Source: Synanceia verrucosa
Taxonomy: Eukaryota > Chordata > Actinopteri > Perciformes > Synanceiidae
DNA length: 64,000 nt
NCBI GenBank assembly: GCA_029721515.1
Contig: CM056558.1
Span: 14,601,240-14,665,239 of the forward strand
Direction: 5' to 3'
The translations under genes were made by a program, and so were the position numbers. The notes beneath the pieces were generated by a model, which saw only the letters and a program-made list of their open reading frames with translations, had not been told where the DNA came from and ran no database searches. Of this stretch, positions 51,101-57,997 are shown piece by piece (position 1 is the first letter of the stretch; each line of letters starts with the position of its first letter).

Positions 51101-52169
51101 TGTGCTGCAGTACCAGCTGCCCTCACACGCCTGCTGTCTGGCTCGTGTCTTCGATGTGCTGGCCAACAACTATGAGGAGCTCGGCGTCACCGACTTTTCA
51201 GTTTCACAGACCACCCTGGACCAGGTGAGGATGAATGAATGCTATTACTGGGACGTGCGATCTCTCATGTTTCTCATGTGGCGCAATAGTCCTGATCTGA
51301 GAGCTTCATTTTTATTCTACTCTGAAATATGACAAAGGTATGAAATCTGGATTGTCTTTTGATAGAGTGTGCTTTATTTTGTGAAAAATGAGGTAAGTAA
51401 TTTGAACGTTTTTTTGCGTAGGGCAGCAATTTTCTTCCAAAATGTCAGATTATTGTTACTATTATTTAGCTGTAATGGGAGAATAGTAAAGAAATCTGTC
51501 CCTCAACTCATGAACAATGTTTGAGCTGAAGTTTGAAACTTGTTAATTAAGTTATCTCTGTGTTTGCTAAGAAGTATTAAAAACAACAAGAACACGGTGG
51601 ATGGCTGACATTCATTAACTTCATAGCTAACCTGATTCATTTAAAATAATTAAAGACTGAGTTAGTGGGACACTAAAGCGGATTCATTTCTTCAGGTGTT
51701 TGTCAACTTTGCCAAAGAGCAGACAGATGACGACCTGCTCACAGATGTGCTCATCAACAACAGAATAGTGCAGACCAACCTGACTGCCCTGCACACCAGG
51801 ATTAACCCTCCCACCATCCAACCACAGCCCCCAATCACACCCCCTGAGCCAAGCAAGACTCCACAGCAGCACAGGAAATCATCTGACAGCAAACCTAAAG
51901 AGGGTAAATCAAAAAAGCCAAAAGTCTGCAAGGTTAAATCTAAAGAAGGCAAAGCAAACGGAGAGAAAAGCAGCAATGTGGAAATGACCAGAATACCTCA
52001 GAGAGAGGAGGTGGCTGAGAGGAGAAGTGGTGGATCAAACAGCAGTGATGGGGGAGTTCAGGGAGAATCCAGTAAACCCAGTGGGTCCAAACACAGAGCA
52101 GAGAGTTCCTGTAAAAGTCCTTCTGCACTCTTTATGGTCGACAGCAACTCACAGGAGAGTGCGCTGTGA
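23145..52169 (+). CDS. abca7: ABCA1/ABCA7-type full-length lipid transporter (49 coding exons)
   Basis: This full-length ABCA transporter moves phospholipid and cholesterol from the cytoplasmic leaflet of the membrane towards lipid acceptors. The 49 exons assembled from splice sites keep frame throughout and give about 2386 residues (human ABCA7 about 2146, ABCA1 about 2261). The order is TM1, large extracellular domain 1, TM2-6, NBD1, regulatory linker, TM7, extracellular domain 2, TM8-12, NBD2 and cytoplasmic tail. Every catalytic motif is intact in both NBDs, so this is not a pseudogene. Exon coordinates are in the five segment entries that follow. Protein similarity alone is close to both ABCA1 and ABCA7. 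I choose abca7 because apba3, pex11g and r3hdm4, all on human 19p13 with ABCA7, are its neighbours. The extra length comes mainly from a roughly 100-residue longer C-terminal tail. Most introns are under 1.5 kb and several contain transposons. Confidence 0.9.
24807..24930. repeat. Degenerate fish interspersed repeat
   Basis: 'tggtaaatggctgcatttgtatagtggttttatctac' resembles a very common teleost repeat with 'aaatggactg...tatatagcgc', judged from memory. It sits just before abca7 exon 24940-25064. Confidence 0.4.
27217..27589 (+). repeat. tRNA-derived SINE copy C, 5'-truncated, with 12-bp target-site duplication
   Basis: The element at 27229-27577 is flanked by gattagtctgta at 27217-27228 and 27578-27589. 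It begins within the tRNA-like head (agcactgtctcctcacagc), keeps the B box (gggttcgaatccc) and ends in (GGAT)n. It is in the abca7 intron before exon 27797. Confidence 0.93.
30584..32329 (+). CDS. abca7: abca7 segment 2: membrane domain 1 (TM2-TM6)
   Basis: Exons: 30584-30806, 31074-31295, 31508-31712 and 32216-32329, about residues 638-892. They contain the conserved blocks SLPLFMTLAWIYSVAMIIKG, VYEKEARLKETMRIMG, CFLISTFFSKANLAAACGG, SPVAFGFGCEYF, EEQGVGIQW, WYIEAVFPG and GIPRPWYF, separated by hydrophobic helices. The first exon ends CTCAAG followed by gcaaga, so the intron is of the GC-AG class. Reading on would hit TGA within three codons. The last exon ends in a proline-rich stretch leading into NBD1. 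Confidence 0.93.
32665..32955 (-). repeat. tRNA-derived SINE copy D, internally deleted
   Basis: This is the same family in minus orientation, more diverged. The segment from 'ggctggagttgggggggctgg' to 'accattcacactcac' lacks about 60 bp or more compared with copies A and B. A possible 7-bp flank match is ctgtagt. It is in the abca7 intron before NBD1. Confidence 0.75.
33164..35446 (+). CDS. abca7: abca7 segment 3: nucleotide-binding domain 1
   Basis: Exons: 33164-33335, 33771-33902, 34541-34680, 34847-34984 and 35199-35446, about residues 893-1169. Walker A is GHNGAGKTTT (about 939-948). The Q-loop lies in CPQHNVLFDM (about 983-992). The signature LSGGMQ is split across the 34680/34847 junction. 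Walker B is VVVLDEP (about 1059-1065), and the H-loop histidine is in STHYMDE (about 1094). All are canonical, so the site should bind and hydrolyse ATP. The final exon ends in a Ser/Thr-rich run (tandem ACC AGT type codons, 35380-35430) that starts the linker. A MITE lies in the 33903-34540 intron. Confidence 0.95.
33911..34371. mobile_element. Non-autonomous DNA transposon (MITE) with 9-bp target duplication
   Basis: The element at 33920-34362 (443 bp) has terminal inverted repeats of about 35 bp. The left end starts taacctgactcttgccagc and the right end is the near complement (gctggcgagagtcaggtta). Both arms reach 'ttccgcctag'. It is flanked by ggtctttca at 33911-33919 and 34363-34371. No transposase is encoded. 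A 9-bp duplication would suggest a Mutator-like family; if one base is chance, 8 bp would suggest hAT. The insertion begins only 8 nt after the donor of exon 33771-33902. Confidence 0.85.
36220..41048 (+). CDS. abca7: abca7 segment 4: linker, TM7 and extracellular domain 2
   Basis: Exons: 36220-36277, 36434-36636, 37058-37187, 37307-37330 (24-nt microexon), 37943-38088, 38282-38406, 38573-38680, 38914-39106, 39730-39824, 40391-40423 (33 nt), 40531-40636, 40716-40790 and 40879-41048. They cover about residues 1170-1657. The linker has acidic/serine (SESSMSEDTG) and basic (GRKRLRKK, from the microexon) parts. TM7 follows ARRSRRGFFAQ. Extracellular domain 2 has FSLIVPPFG, QPWMYGEQYTFF, SNDAP, GAGGLPPPQ, NISDYLVKTY, KKWVNEFRYGGFSLG, NNVKVWYNNKGWHA and NHPLNLTKEQL, all family hallmarks. 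The exon 40531-40636 is divergent after YGGFSLG. Confidence 0.88.
39240..39600 (+). repeat. Unclassified interspersed repeat family, copy 1
   Basis: Shares blocks 'cagttagtaatcctgttcagaagcac', 'acgcctccctctgtcttgcatcac', 'gttagcaggagagggggcgtggca' and 'ccactttcaaatattg' with the copy at 47180-47490, and in part with the inverted copy at 53560-53870. A partial start ('ccttaaatctccagtcagtaat') is at 43178-43250. It is in an abca7 intron. No coding capacity or clear termini were found. Confidence 0.6.
41163..42225. repeat. DNA-transposon-like repeat with nested LINE-type fragment
   Basis: The left end (agggctgacgaaattagcgcgttaacacatattaat, attaatctgattaaaacg) and right end (gaaattaatcctc, attaatctgattaaatatgttaat) resemble inverted ends of a common teleost element. 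Inside, 41775-41960 holds 'ccctttattgtcattatac' and an A/T-rich stretch similar to 47580-47720. It is in an abca7 intron. The family is not established. Confidence 0.5.
42566..46476 (+). CDS. abca7: abca7 segment 5a: membrane domain 2 (TM8-TM12)
   Basis: Exons: 42566-42743, 43282-43397, 44157-44301, 44657-44780, 45065-45194, 45377-45503 and 46414-46476, about residues 1658-1952. Conserved blocks are MTTSVDVLVSICVIFAMSF, ERVSKAKHLQF, FICFQQQSYV, WSITPLMYPASFVF, STAYVVLTSINLFIGINGS, FPHFCLGRGLIDM and KNQAMAD. An acidic cytoplasmic stretch (EDEDVARERQR) then leads into the start of NBD2 (KAGRKPAVDRLCLGIPRGE). Intron content includes a SINE with target duplication, an L1-type fragment and a trinucleotide tract. 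Confidence 0.93.
43494..43862 (+). repeat. tRNA-derived SINE copy E, full length, with 12-bp target-site duplication
   Basis: The element at 43506-43850 is flanked by tgtttcagtcac at 43494-43505 and 43851-43862. It starts gggcggcacagtggtgtagtggttagcac (A box) and has ggttcgaattcc (B box), a conserved body (cctttctgtgtggcgtttgcatgttctccccgtg) and a gatggatg tail. The A and B boxes make it a candidate for RNA polymerase III transcription. It is the most complete copy in the window. Confidence 0.95.
45667..45718. repeat. Tandem duplication of a 22-26 bp unit
   Basis: Two copies of 'ctgtccagtccagaagagtctcttt' lie head to tail in an abca7 intron. Confidence 0.8.
45720..46345 (+). mobile_element. 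Decayed L1-type LINE fragment (end of reverse-transcriptase ORF)
   Basis: Although broken by stops and frameshifts, translation gives blocks typical of the region after the reverse-transcriptase domain of fish L1-type elements: IKYLGVTITKD (about 45845-45877), KPKSAGGLRL (about 46074), AANCRALMFWQN (about 46129) and PSWLALYR. It is in the abca7 intron before exon 46414 and is clearly not functional. Confidence 0.75.
46620..46862. repeat. Degenerate CTG/CTA/CTT trinucleotide tract
   Basis: This is a low-complexity stretch of variants such as gctgcttctactgctaatattgctgcaact and actactaccactactacta. It lies in the abca7 intron just before exon 47001-47107. It partly complements the tract at 47805-47965. 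Confidence 0.7.
47001..52169 (+). CDS. abca7: abca7 segment 5b: nucleotide-binding domain 2 and C-terminal tail
   Basis: Exons: 47001-47107, 47992-48133, 48223-48357, 48958-49061, 49723-49815, 50975-51224 and 51696-52169 (TGA), about residues 1953-2386. Walker A is GVNGAGKTST (about 1958-1967). The Q-loop is in YCPQFD, the signature YSGGN lies at about 2057-2061, Walker B is VIFLDEP, and the histidine is in LTSHS. The last exon begins with the VFVNFAK motif conserved in ABCA1 and ABCA7. A roughly 130-residue Lys/Ser/Pro-rich tail then ends in ESAL, a class I PDZ-ligand form. The human tails are much shorter but end in comparable forms (ESYV and ETVL, from memory). A second, overlapping frame around the stop is discussed under findings. 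Confidence 0.92.
47180..47490 (+). repeat. Unclassified interspersed repeat family, copy 2
   Basis: Shares 'gttggtaatcctgttgagaagcac', 'acgcctccctctgtctcgcatcacatttcac', 'gttagcaggagagggggcgtgg' and 'ccactttcaaatattg' with copy 1 at 39240. It carries an extra GA-rich insert (47400-47440). Confidence 0.6.
47805..47965. repeat. Degenerate AGT/AGC trinucleotide tract
   Basis: Variants of (agtagtagc) lie in the abca7 intron after exon 47001-47107. Its reverse complement resembles the tract at 46620-46862. The preceding 47580-47720 is a LINE-tail-like stretch (cctttactgtcattatatgactgtgcata). Confidence 0.65.
49283..49679. mobile_element. Possible piggyBac-like MITE between TTAA sites
   Basis: TTAA occurs at 49283-49286 and 49676-49679. 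Just inside lie inverted copies of ttgagtgcca (left) and tggcactcaa (right). TTAA duplication is the hallmark of piggyBac insertions. The inserted 389 bp encode nothing, and the inverted repeat is short (10 bp). Confidence 0.45.
50432..50457. repeat. Short (TA)n microsatellite
   Basis: About 12 TA units with one interruption, in an abca7 intron. Confidence 0.85.
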
Positions 52170-54531
52170 GGTGGACTGATGTAACCCAAGCAGAGGACGC
52201 AGACTCAGTGCTGGACATGACCTCAGTATGCAGCATGGAAGTGGAAGAAGTGAAAAACATGGACTTTGAAAGCTACTGGAGGTAAATTTATTCCCATGGC
52301 CTCCTCTGAAGGAAGGCAAGTACTTCCTAATTTAGCTTCGGTGCCTTGTTCACACATCTCTGCAGCTCTAGACCTTTCATGGGTTCATAAATATTACACT
52401 GTGTCTTCTATTTAATGTTCAATCTCATCAGTCCAAGGTTAATTTTCCTGAAAGAATATTATACAAGGCTCAACATAAAAACAATGGGTGGCGTTCCTCA
52501 GGGCTCAATCACAAGACAATCTCATCTTTATTTTGCGGAAAGCACTTTCAAAAAGAGAAAATGCTGCACTCAAACAGTAACAGAAGTACATATGTTACAT
52601 GTAATTATCAAAATGACTTTATGTAGCAGAAAGCATTTGAAGGGTTGTTTGAGACTAGCAGACAGCATCTCATTTGTAAAGAGGAATCTTGCTGCAAGTT
52701 CATTGTTCAAATACCTCTTAAATATTTAATATCTAAGTATTATTGTTTTGTAAATCAATAATTTATTTTAGGAATTACTTTGATTATTTGAGGTTGTTTT
52801 ATTTATTTTGTATGATTGGGTAACAGTGTCACTGTCCAGATGGAGGGTATTATTTATTACATATTTACTTTTCTTTCTTTTTTTCTTCAATATGGTCAAA
52901 ATGTCATATCTTATAACCTCTTTAATTCAAGCAGCACCCACGACTGGCTTACATCCACAGAGAAGATAATGTTAGCATTGGGCTAAAGGCCCAAACATAC
53001 TCGGGCGGAATGGACACAGAGTGTGCAAAGCTCAAATTTTATGGCCGCACGGACTCTGCTCCTCACTGGTGTCACACAAAACACTGCTCAGCATCTATTT
53101 TTCACATGGACCTATTTTAAACTGATCTTCCTATTCATGGGAATGTCACAGGAAATTAGCCTACTACGCAGCAGAGTGCTCCACTATGGAAGCTTTGAGC
53201 TGAACGGACATCCAGATTCTGCTCCACTCACAGTCCGCTGGAGGCATTGAGCATCTTTATAATGCAGACACTGGAGACTATGGCTGTGCAATATGGTCAA
53301 AATGTCATATCCTATAACCTCTTCAATACAAGCCGCACCTTCGACCAACTTACACTCACAGAGAAGTATTAGCATCGGGCTAATACGCGCTACAAAAGTA
53401 GCTAAGTTGGCAAACCTTACATATTTCATGAAATTAATAACTCCTCCCAAAGCTGAAGAAATAACCAACAGAATGAAAGCAACTTCTGCATCACTTTTCA
53501 GGCCCTTCAGATGCCTCATTGATGTTCACTCTGGTTTGTCCTCTTAGATTTATCCAGTTTCTTCGCATCCTTTTCTGCCTCCTTTAATTCTGTATTTCTG
53601 CAGAGGAGTGTGCTGGATATTTACAGCAACTGTGGGGAGGAGGGAGGGACAGAGGGGGGCGTGGTCAGGACAAGACATGAAGGCATCTGATTGGTTCTTT
53701 CCATTTGGACTGAATGGCAGGGATTGGTCAGAGTTTTTACAGTCCTGCAGCTGCCACAAAGGTCTGATACTTTTCCATCCTTTTCCCTCTGACTGCTTTC
53801 AGGATGGAAAGACCATTTCACCCAGTCTAACAAAAAGTGTTTTGAACAGAATGACAAACTAAAGCTTTAAGAAATTTGTTCCCAGTCTTAGTTGACTAAG
53901 ACCAAAATGACCAATTGGTGGACTAATCGACTGTGAGGCGGCAGCTCTAGTTAGGACTGAGCTGCAAACAAGATTGTTTTTGGTCAGCGGTTGTTGTTAA
54001 CTTTCTTTTCATTAACTCCTTTTTCTAGCAAAAAAAAGACACAGCTGACTGAATGTCCAGAGTATGTTTTTACCGCACGTAAATGCACTGTTACATATTC
54101 AAAAGAGTGTTACCATTTTAACTATGGGCATGAGACAAACATAATATCAGAGGAGAGTACTGTATTGTTACAGAATGCAAACTGTTACAGTATGAGATAC
54201 AATGTTTCAAAAGGTTGTGTATTGAAACTTTTAAATGACAGAATATACAATGTATTAAAATGGTAGATGCATCGTTTTTAAATGAAAGTCATTACTACTG
54301 AATGTACTTTTATGGAATTATGCTTGAAAAGTTTTACTTGAAGTTTCATTTATCTGTGCATCCTCTATAAGATGTATATAGATATGAAGATATGCAAGCA
54401 TAGAGAAAGAAAAATGGTATTGTGGTGAATGGTTTTGTCCTGAAGGAAAATAAAAAAATATATGTAAAATATATTTATGTAAAAACATACTGTGCTGTAT
54501 GTTGTGAATCAGGTTTGTTGTTTTTGCCAAG
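52170..54531. other. abca7 3' UTR and gap to the convergent minus-strand gene
   Basis: The first 116 nt contain a coding-like overlapping frame (see findings). A direct repeat of about 95 bp occurs at 52889-52986 and 53290-53383 (aatatggtcaaaatgtcatatc ... agaagtattagcat), with transposon-like sequence between. The stretch 53560-53870 is an inverted copy of the repeat at 39240. 'ttagttgactaag ... gactaatcgactgtgaggcggcagctctag' (53888-53951) looks like a DNA-transposon end. A candidate abca7 polyadenylation signal is AATAAA at 54449-54454. Confidence 0.6.
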
Positions 54532-56836
54532 TCACTGCAGCACTTTGGAAGTCAGGAGGTTTTTCTTGGTCATATTGAGGATGAGTGTTGGTTTCAGTGG
54601 AGGGAGGTTCCTCTGTCTGTTGAAACGTCGTCCATCCACTGATGTTTCCGCTTCACTGTTCAAAGTAGAGAGACAGAAACCAAGTTTACTGGACAGTTGT
54701 CTTTCCCCTAATCTAACATCAGTATAAAAGCATATTTAAAAAAATGTACACATGGTTACAACCACTTGCAAACATTTTAACATATAATAAACCTTAAATA
54801 ACTTGTGTAGGGATAGCATTTTTATCTACTAAGGTACATACTTCAATAGGGTTCAATAACAACTGATATTTTAAACATTAAATATCTTAAGATTTGCACA
54901 TTTTCTTTGCCAAGATGTCAGTGTTTATGCCATCATGGGACAGAATTTAGTGTCAGTTGGTCTTAAGCATAAATGAAGAATCCTTTAAAAATAATCTTAA
55001 GTAATAAGCTTTAAGATTAGCATGACATCTAAACCCAGCTCAGACTAGGTATGGCTTCTGTTATTAAATGTGTTCATTATCATTGGTCACCTCTATAATG
55101 TTTCTTATTGTCAGTGGCAGGGTCTGTCATTCCCATACTAGATTCAAATGCTGTGGACAAAGCATCTGTTTTCCTCCATTTTTAAGAGGAAACATCTTGC
55201 TTAGGCTATATATTGCTGAAGTGGTTTATGAAGACACTTTTATTTAATTGAACTTATTAATAATATAATGTGCAAAGAAAATCCTGTCAGATGTTCCGGT
55301 ATGTCCAATAGCTGGTTTGAGAGGAACTCCTATCTAGAAGGGATGACCTTATAATTAAGCCTGATAATGTACTTTCTATATTCCACTTTTGTACTGTAGT
55401 AAAAGTACAGTAAGGAACATTCCACCAAACGTACATGTTGGCCAGGTTTCTGTTCACTGTGATGCTTTTCTCAATCAAGCTTTGTTCACTAACGGCCACA
55501 AAGACGTGCTCAGATGGGACATGTCTCCACAGTCCTTCATCACCACCTCTCCTCTTCCTCGCCAGTTTCTGTGTGACCGTCTGCAGTAGAGCGTCCAGAC
55601 TGGACAGGGAGATGTCAGGAAGACGAAACTCAGGAGATGTCTGCACAGAGGACCAGGGAAAGTCAGTCATGTCTGATAACAGATAGTAATGTACTTTAAA
55701 AAAAAAATCCCCCATGATTGATATACTGTTACTGTATGACATTATTAGATTGTTAATACTGATGCATCACTGTGTCAGCAGCATTTAACTAGTACTGTAC
55801 ATGTACTTACTCTCCACCAATGGTGTCTGATTGATGATGAAAAACTGATGTTTTAAAGTTATGCTTCCTTTTTAAATGCTTGTCAATTTTTCTTTTACTT
55901 TTTAAACATTTTAAACAGAAATAGTGAAGCCATCAAATAATTTGCATCCTTTAACATCTGAGTAGAAAATGATTCGATGTTTCTTAGCACATGTTGACTA
56001 AGTTAAAGGGGGATTTTTCAGGAAGATACTGATATTTCTGACTTTTAAAACACATTTTATTGCTCAAAGCCTTACTGATTTCTACTTCAATTGACCAATA
56101 TGATCTTTCGCTTGTGTAAAATTGTGATGTAATTCTCAGTTATTCAGTGGCAAGCCACTATTAGCTGCAGTCAGTTCATGATGATGCAAGAACTAAGTTG
56201 GCCTTAATAAGTCTTTAATGATGAAGAAAAATGAACAACATTAGCCAGCTGGGTTTGTAGCTTACTCACAGTGTTAGAGAAAAGGGGATTGTGTATCCAC
56301 AGCCTGTTGTCTACTTGTCCTTTGACTAACCCTTGTCCTCCACAGCCTCTTACAGCAGAGTTTGAAGTAATTGCCGTTGTGTGCTCAGATAACCTGATGG
56401 GAGGTAGAGGTGTGTGGTACCTCTTCTGGCAGTCACAACACTCTGGAGCTGGTTCAGATTGAGTTAAAGGTGGAAGCACAAACCGAGGAATCGGTGGCTG
56501 TTTGGTGTCAGCGCCCAAATGTAATCCTTTGAAGGAATCAAGTGTTTCTTCCACTGATTCAGCGACAGATGGGCCATTTCTGCAGCTGGTTTCTGGTTCC
56601 TGTTTACTTGTGCAGCTGTTGTCCTCTTCTTCACCCTCCTCTTCCTCCTGAGCTGCAGCTAGAAGAGGCATCAGGTTGACGCAAAGCCTCATTATGTTCC
56701 CTGATGTCTCACACAAGTTGCTGTTTGATGTGCAAACTTTAATCTTCTCCTTTGACTTTACAGTTCTCATCTTGGGCACTGATTTCCTCACTTTGCCCAC
56801 AATCATCGGGCAACTTGTCTTCTTCTCTTTCCTCAT
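54532..56836 (-). CDS. Unrecognised protein of about 298 residues, three coding exons
   Basis: I do not recognise this family. Three minus-strand exons join in frame: 56836-56270, 55640-55435 and 54655-54532 (TGA), with donors gtgagt and gtacgt and acceptors ctgtgcag and tttgaacag. The joins are phase 0, then phase 2. Residues 1-40 are Lys/Arg-rich. An acidic run (EEEEGEEED) follows at about 64-72, then a proline-rich part (IPRFVLPPL, TPLPPIRLSE). An amphipathic segment (ISLSSLDALLQTVTQKLARK) lies at about 199-218. The C-terminus is basic, with RQRNLPPLKPTL and a hydrophobic/basic end. There is no signal peptide, membrane helix or known catalytic motif. The start was chosen as the first in-frame ATG after a likely acceptor near 56902. 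It is tail-to-tail with abca7 and head-to-head with r3hdm4. Composition suggests a mostly disordered nuclear or scaffold protein; this is inference. Confidence 0.7.
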
Positions 56837-57780
56837 TCCAAAATTTGTATAAAAACACCTTTGAGAATCTCTGATATTGCCTAAGCATCTCTCCAAAAAA
56901 AGCCTATTAAAAATAAGAAAAAATATCCAAACTTTCCAAGGTTGTTGTCCCTCAGACACACAAAACTGAACAGCTTCTTTTTCTCTCCAGTAGCTGTGAA
57001 AAGAAAAGCTCAGAACAATTAAATAGCTATGTGGCAGGCCTGTTAAACTGGCTGTTATGGTAACATGAACACAAACTCCAGCCATCCTTAATAAGTGTGT
57101 GGGGGCGAAAGCATTGTTCATTCAGATCATATCAAAGGATGGATTAAATTTGAGCTGAAACTACTCATAGATGCTAAGATGGTGGAGGTGGCAAAGGAAT
57201 TATTTTGCAAGTTATGACACATATTTGAGGTGTACCAAAGATCGTCTATTAACTGGTTGACTCACTCATTTTTTTTTTAAAAGTGCTTGCATATGTCTCA
57301 ATATTGGATTTACAAATACCCCCATTCAAAGAAATTCTCAACTTTAGCGTTCATGTGGTGATTATTCATCGGATCAATAGGTGTTTTTGTAGGTCATCAA
57401 CCTGTCACCTCTCATCATCATTATAAAACATTCAACTTCCAATAGCAAAATTGAAGCAAAGTCACCTGTATTTTTCACATTGACAATTATTTAAATAACA
57501 TAAGATTGTTATACTATTATGTGATTATGTTAGGCCTACTTTATCTTGTTTTGCCCCCCCCAAGTAATGGAAACAAAAAAATCATTGGGATTTTGTCTTA
57601 CATATGTCTTACATATAATATGGAAATTGGCTAGTTAAAATTGTTGCAATGTTGAAAATAAATATCTAAGATGGAAATCTTGAAAAAATAATAAGTAGAG
57701 AAGTACTAATTAAGTTGAAGTGAATGCTTATTTGAACGCCTTACAAAATGTAACCACACAGACAGAGTGAGACCTCTTAC

Positions 57781-57997
57781 TTTTATCCGCTCTTTGTTTG
57801 TTTGTAGAGGACAGTAGCTATTTCTGTTCACTGTCAGGCTAGCAGTCGAGGAGCTAGCTGCTCCCAATACGACGTGCCAACCAAGCTAACTGGTTTAACT
57901 CTTTGTTTCGTTCTGACTGTATTTATTTATTTTTTTTTTTACGCAACCTGTAAATATCCCGAGCGTGACTTCCTCTAGTTTGTTTTGCTCGAATAAG
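57781..57997. promoter_or_regulatory. Probable bidirectional promoter of r3hdm4 and the minus-strand gene
   Basis: A donor on the minus strand (ggataaaa then gtaagagg) ends a probable untranslated exon at 57781. The r3hdm4 ATG is at 57998 on the plus strand. The roughly 200 bp between hold local CpGs (tacgacgtgcc, cccgagcgtgac), an ETS-like acttcctc at about 57968, a T-rich tract and no TATA box near either start. Head-to-head genes this close usually share a promoter; this is inferred. Confidence 0.55.

Noticed and set aside
23145..52169. Calling the transporter abca1
   Set aside because: Extracellular domain 1 is about as close to ABCA1 as to ABCA7, but the neighbours are 19p13 genes. A tree would decide; I keep abca7.
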